Assembly: GCA_949358305.1 (NCBI GenBank)
Contig: OX442315.1
Span: 9,450,427-9,514,426, forward strand
Origin: Strigamia acuminata
Lineage: Eukaryota > Arthropoda > Chilopoda > Geophilomorpha > Linotaeniidae
Length of the DNA stretch: 64,000 nucleotides
Reading direction: 5' to 3'
Shown here: positions 62,561 through 64,000 of the stretch, piece by piece
Layout: every line of letters begins with the position of its first letter
How positions within the stretch are numbered: the first letter of the stretch is position 1
Made by a program: the position numbers and the translations under genes
Notes under the pieces: generated by a model
What the model was told of the DNA's origin: nothing
The model's input: the letters and a program-made list of their open reading frames with translations, nothing else
Databases searched by the model: none

Positions 62561-63470
62561 TAATACCGTACTTTTGCAAAAATATGCTATGGTTATGGTT
62601 TAATCAAAACTGCAAGAAGATTTAACACCTCACAAGTGGTAGCAGAGGATGGTTGCGGCTACTATTCGAGGACAACTCGGTAAAATACGATACTTAAAGT
62701 TTGCTTACAAGAAATGAGTTAAAAACAAACGAGTTGTTATTGAAAAACCTGCAAACTGACCAGCCGAATTGTCCGCTAACTAATCACTCGTGGTTTGTAA
62801 CAGTTAGAAGGAAGTCGGAAGATTAAGCGAAAAATGTTCATTTGTTTCGCGAAAATTGACAGAGGTGGGCAGACGAAGCAGAATTTTCTAAGACACGCCA
62901 TTAATTACACGGCGAGAGATAAGACATTGGCTGTGGACAGCGCGGTGACGTCAAACTGACCCCAAAATGGCATCAAAGGAGAAAAGATGGGGGGATGATG
63001 GAGGATGAGGAAGAGGGAGGACGGGCGGAAGCGTGGGACAAAAAATAGGTTGACAATGGGCGAATGACGACCAACAGGAAGTTGACCGGGCCCCGCTAGG
63101 CGATAACAGTTTGATTAACAACTCGGTTTAATCCGGACCTCCTGGTGACAATAATTAAAAGCTTGTAGTGATAAAAAGAGATATGGACACTAGCCACCAG
63201 GACCATTTTAGAAAAGTTTGCCATTTTTCTTGAGACGCGAGAATGGGGATAAGAGTGTGATGGACATTAGGGCGTATCAGTGATGCGATGACCCAGCGCT
63301 GGACAATGGCCAAAAAGTTGATAAGGGTTGCGAATTAATTTACTTGTGGCCGGGTATAATGAGGGGAAAAAGAAGAGTTGCGAGCAGGAACAATGTGCGT
63401 GATTGGGAAGAGTGTGCAACAATGTTGATGGAATAGAGCACTAAAAACATCGGAGAATCAAACGACCAAA
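62561..63470. other. No gene seen
   Basis: Moderate GC content and no recognised exon. Confidence 0.4.
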
Positions 63471-63479
63471 AATCATCAT

Positions 63480-64000
63480 GGAAACCAAAAGTATAACAGA
63501 AAAACAGAAATAAACCAAAAAAAACCAAAAAACAGAAAAATAAAATAAAATAAAACAGAAAAAAACTAAAAAACCAAAATGCAAAACTGAAAAAACACAA
63601 AAAAGTAAAACAGAAAAACACCAAAAAACTAAAAAGCAAAACATAAAAAACACCAAAAAATACCAAAAAACTAAAAAAAGTAAAACACTAAAACACCAAA
63701 AACCCAAAAAAAGTAAAACACTAAAACACCAAAAAACCAAAAAAAGTAAAACACTAAAACACCAAAAAAAACAATAAAATAAAATAGGAAAATAAACCCA
63801 AAAAAGAAAACAGTAAAACCGCACAAAACAGAAAAAACACCAAAAAAATAAAACAGAAAAAAAACCAAAAAGTAAAATAGAAAAAGAACACCTAAAAACA
63901 AAAAAACAGAAACACCAAAAAAAAAACAATAAAGTAAAACATGAAAATAAACCCAAAAACCAAAAAAAAATAAAACAGAAAATACACCAAACCAAAAACA
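63480..64000. repeat. AC-rich low-complexity tract
   Basis: Degenerate AAAACACCAAAAAACCAAAA and AAAGTAAAACACTAAAACAC units form a purine-rich plus strand. It runs to the window edge and yields long spurious Phe-rich minus-strand ORFs. Confidence 0.85.

Noticed and set aside
63340-63995. Long Phe-rich minus-strand ORFs
   Set aside because: They are translations of an AC/A-rich low-complexity tract that lacks stops by composition.
49686-64000. Search for the AP-2 N-terminal exon (PY-motif transactivation domain) on the minus strand
   Set aside because: No PPxY-type or conserved N-terminal sequence was found, so the exon is taken to lie outside the window or to be too diverged to see.

Overview
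The window is nuclear DNA from an animal. Genes have canonical GT-AG introns, with poly(A) signals where a 3' end is visible. Coding exons are moderately GC-rich and sit in AT-rich non-coding DNA full of tandem repeats and small inverted-repeat transposons. A nested chitin-binding (peritrophin-type) gene and short CTAAC/TTAGG-like runs point to an invertebrate, most likely an arthropod. I cannot name the species.

Layout. 1-2967 (+): last three exons of EIF3H. 3721-3933 (-): an exon-like ORF I cannot identify. 6131-6871 (+): an SPSB3-like SPRY/SOCS-box gene with probable upstream non-coding exons. 10517-16144: a partial tandem duplication. A 3'-truncated PITHD1 copy (10768-11420) and a complete PITHD1 (15034-16039) flank an intronless leucine-rich-repeat gene (12018-13373). 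16495-18632 (-): complete six-exon MRPL15, tail to tail with PITHD1. 18633-24175: no confident gene, but a hairpin-rich GC island and one small ORF.

24176-49685 (-): the 3' part of a transcription factor AP-2 gene (TFAP2), whose first exons lie beyond the recognisable region. Its introns hold a small secreted chitin-binding gene on the opposite strand (27742-28091), an 18S rRNA 3'-end fragment, several MITEs and many minisatellites. From 49686 to 64000 I find no confident exon, only repeats and MITEs. This may be the 5' intron of TFAP2 or intergenic DNA.

The most notable structure is inside TFAP2. The exon encoding the basic part of the DNA-binding domain is present twice in tandem (36416-36534 and 36196-36314). 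Both copies are exactly 119 nt, in the same phase, with intact splice sites, and 25 of 39 residues agree. Using both would shift the frame and hit an early stop, so they should be mutually exclusive alternatives giving two DNA-binding variants.

Two further themes stand out. First, at least seven small inverted-repeat element families are present; most have a TA target duplication and one hAT-type element has a perfect 8-bp duplication. Second, more than a dozen unrelated minisatellites have unit lengths clustering near 20-21, 30-31 and 40-41 bp, that is two, three and four turns of the helix, often with A/T tracts spaced about 10 bp. The eIF3, mitoribosome and PITHD1 genes are housekeeping genes; nothing suggests co-regulation with TFAP2.
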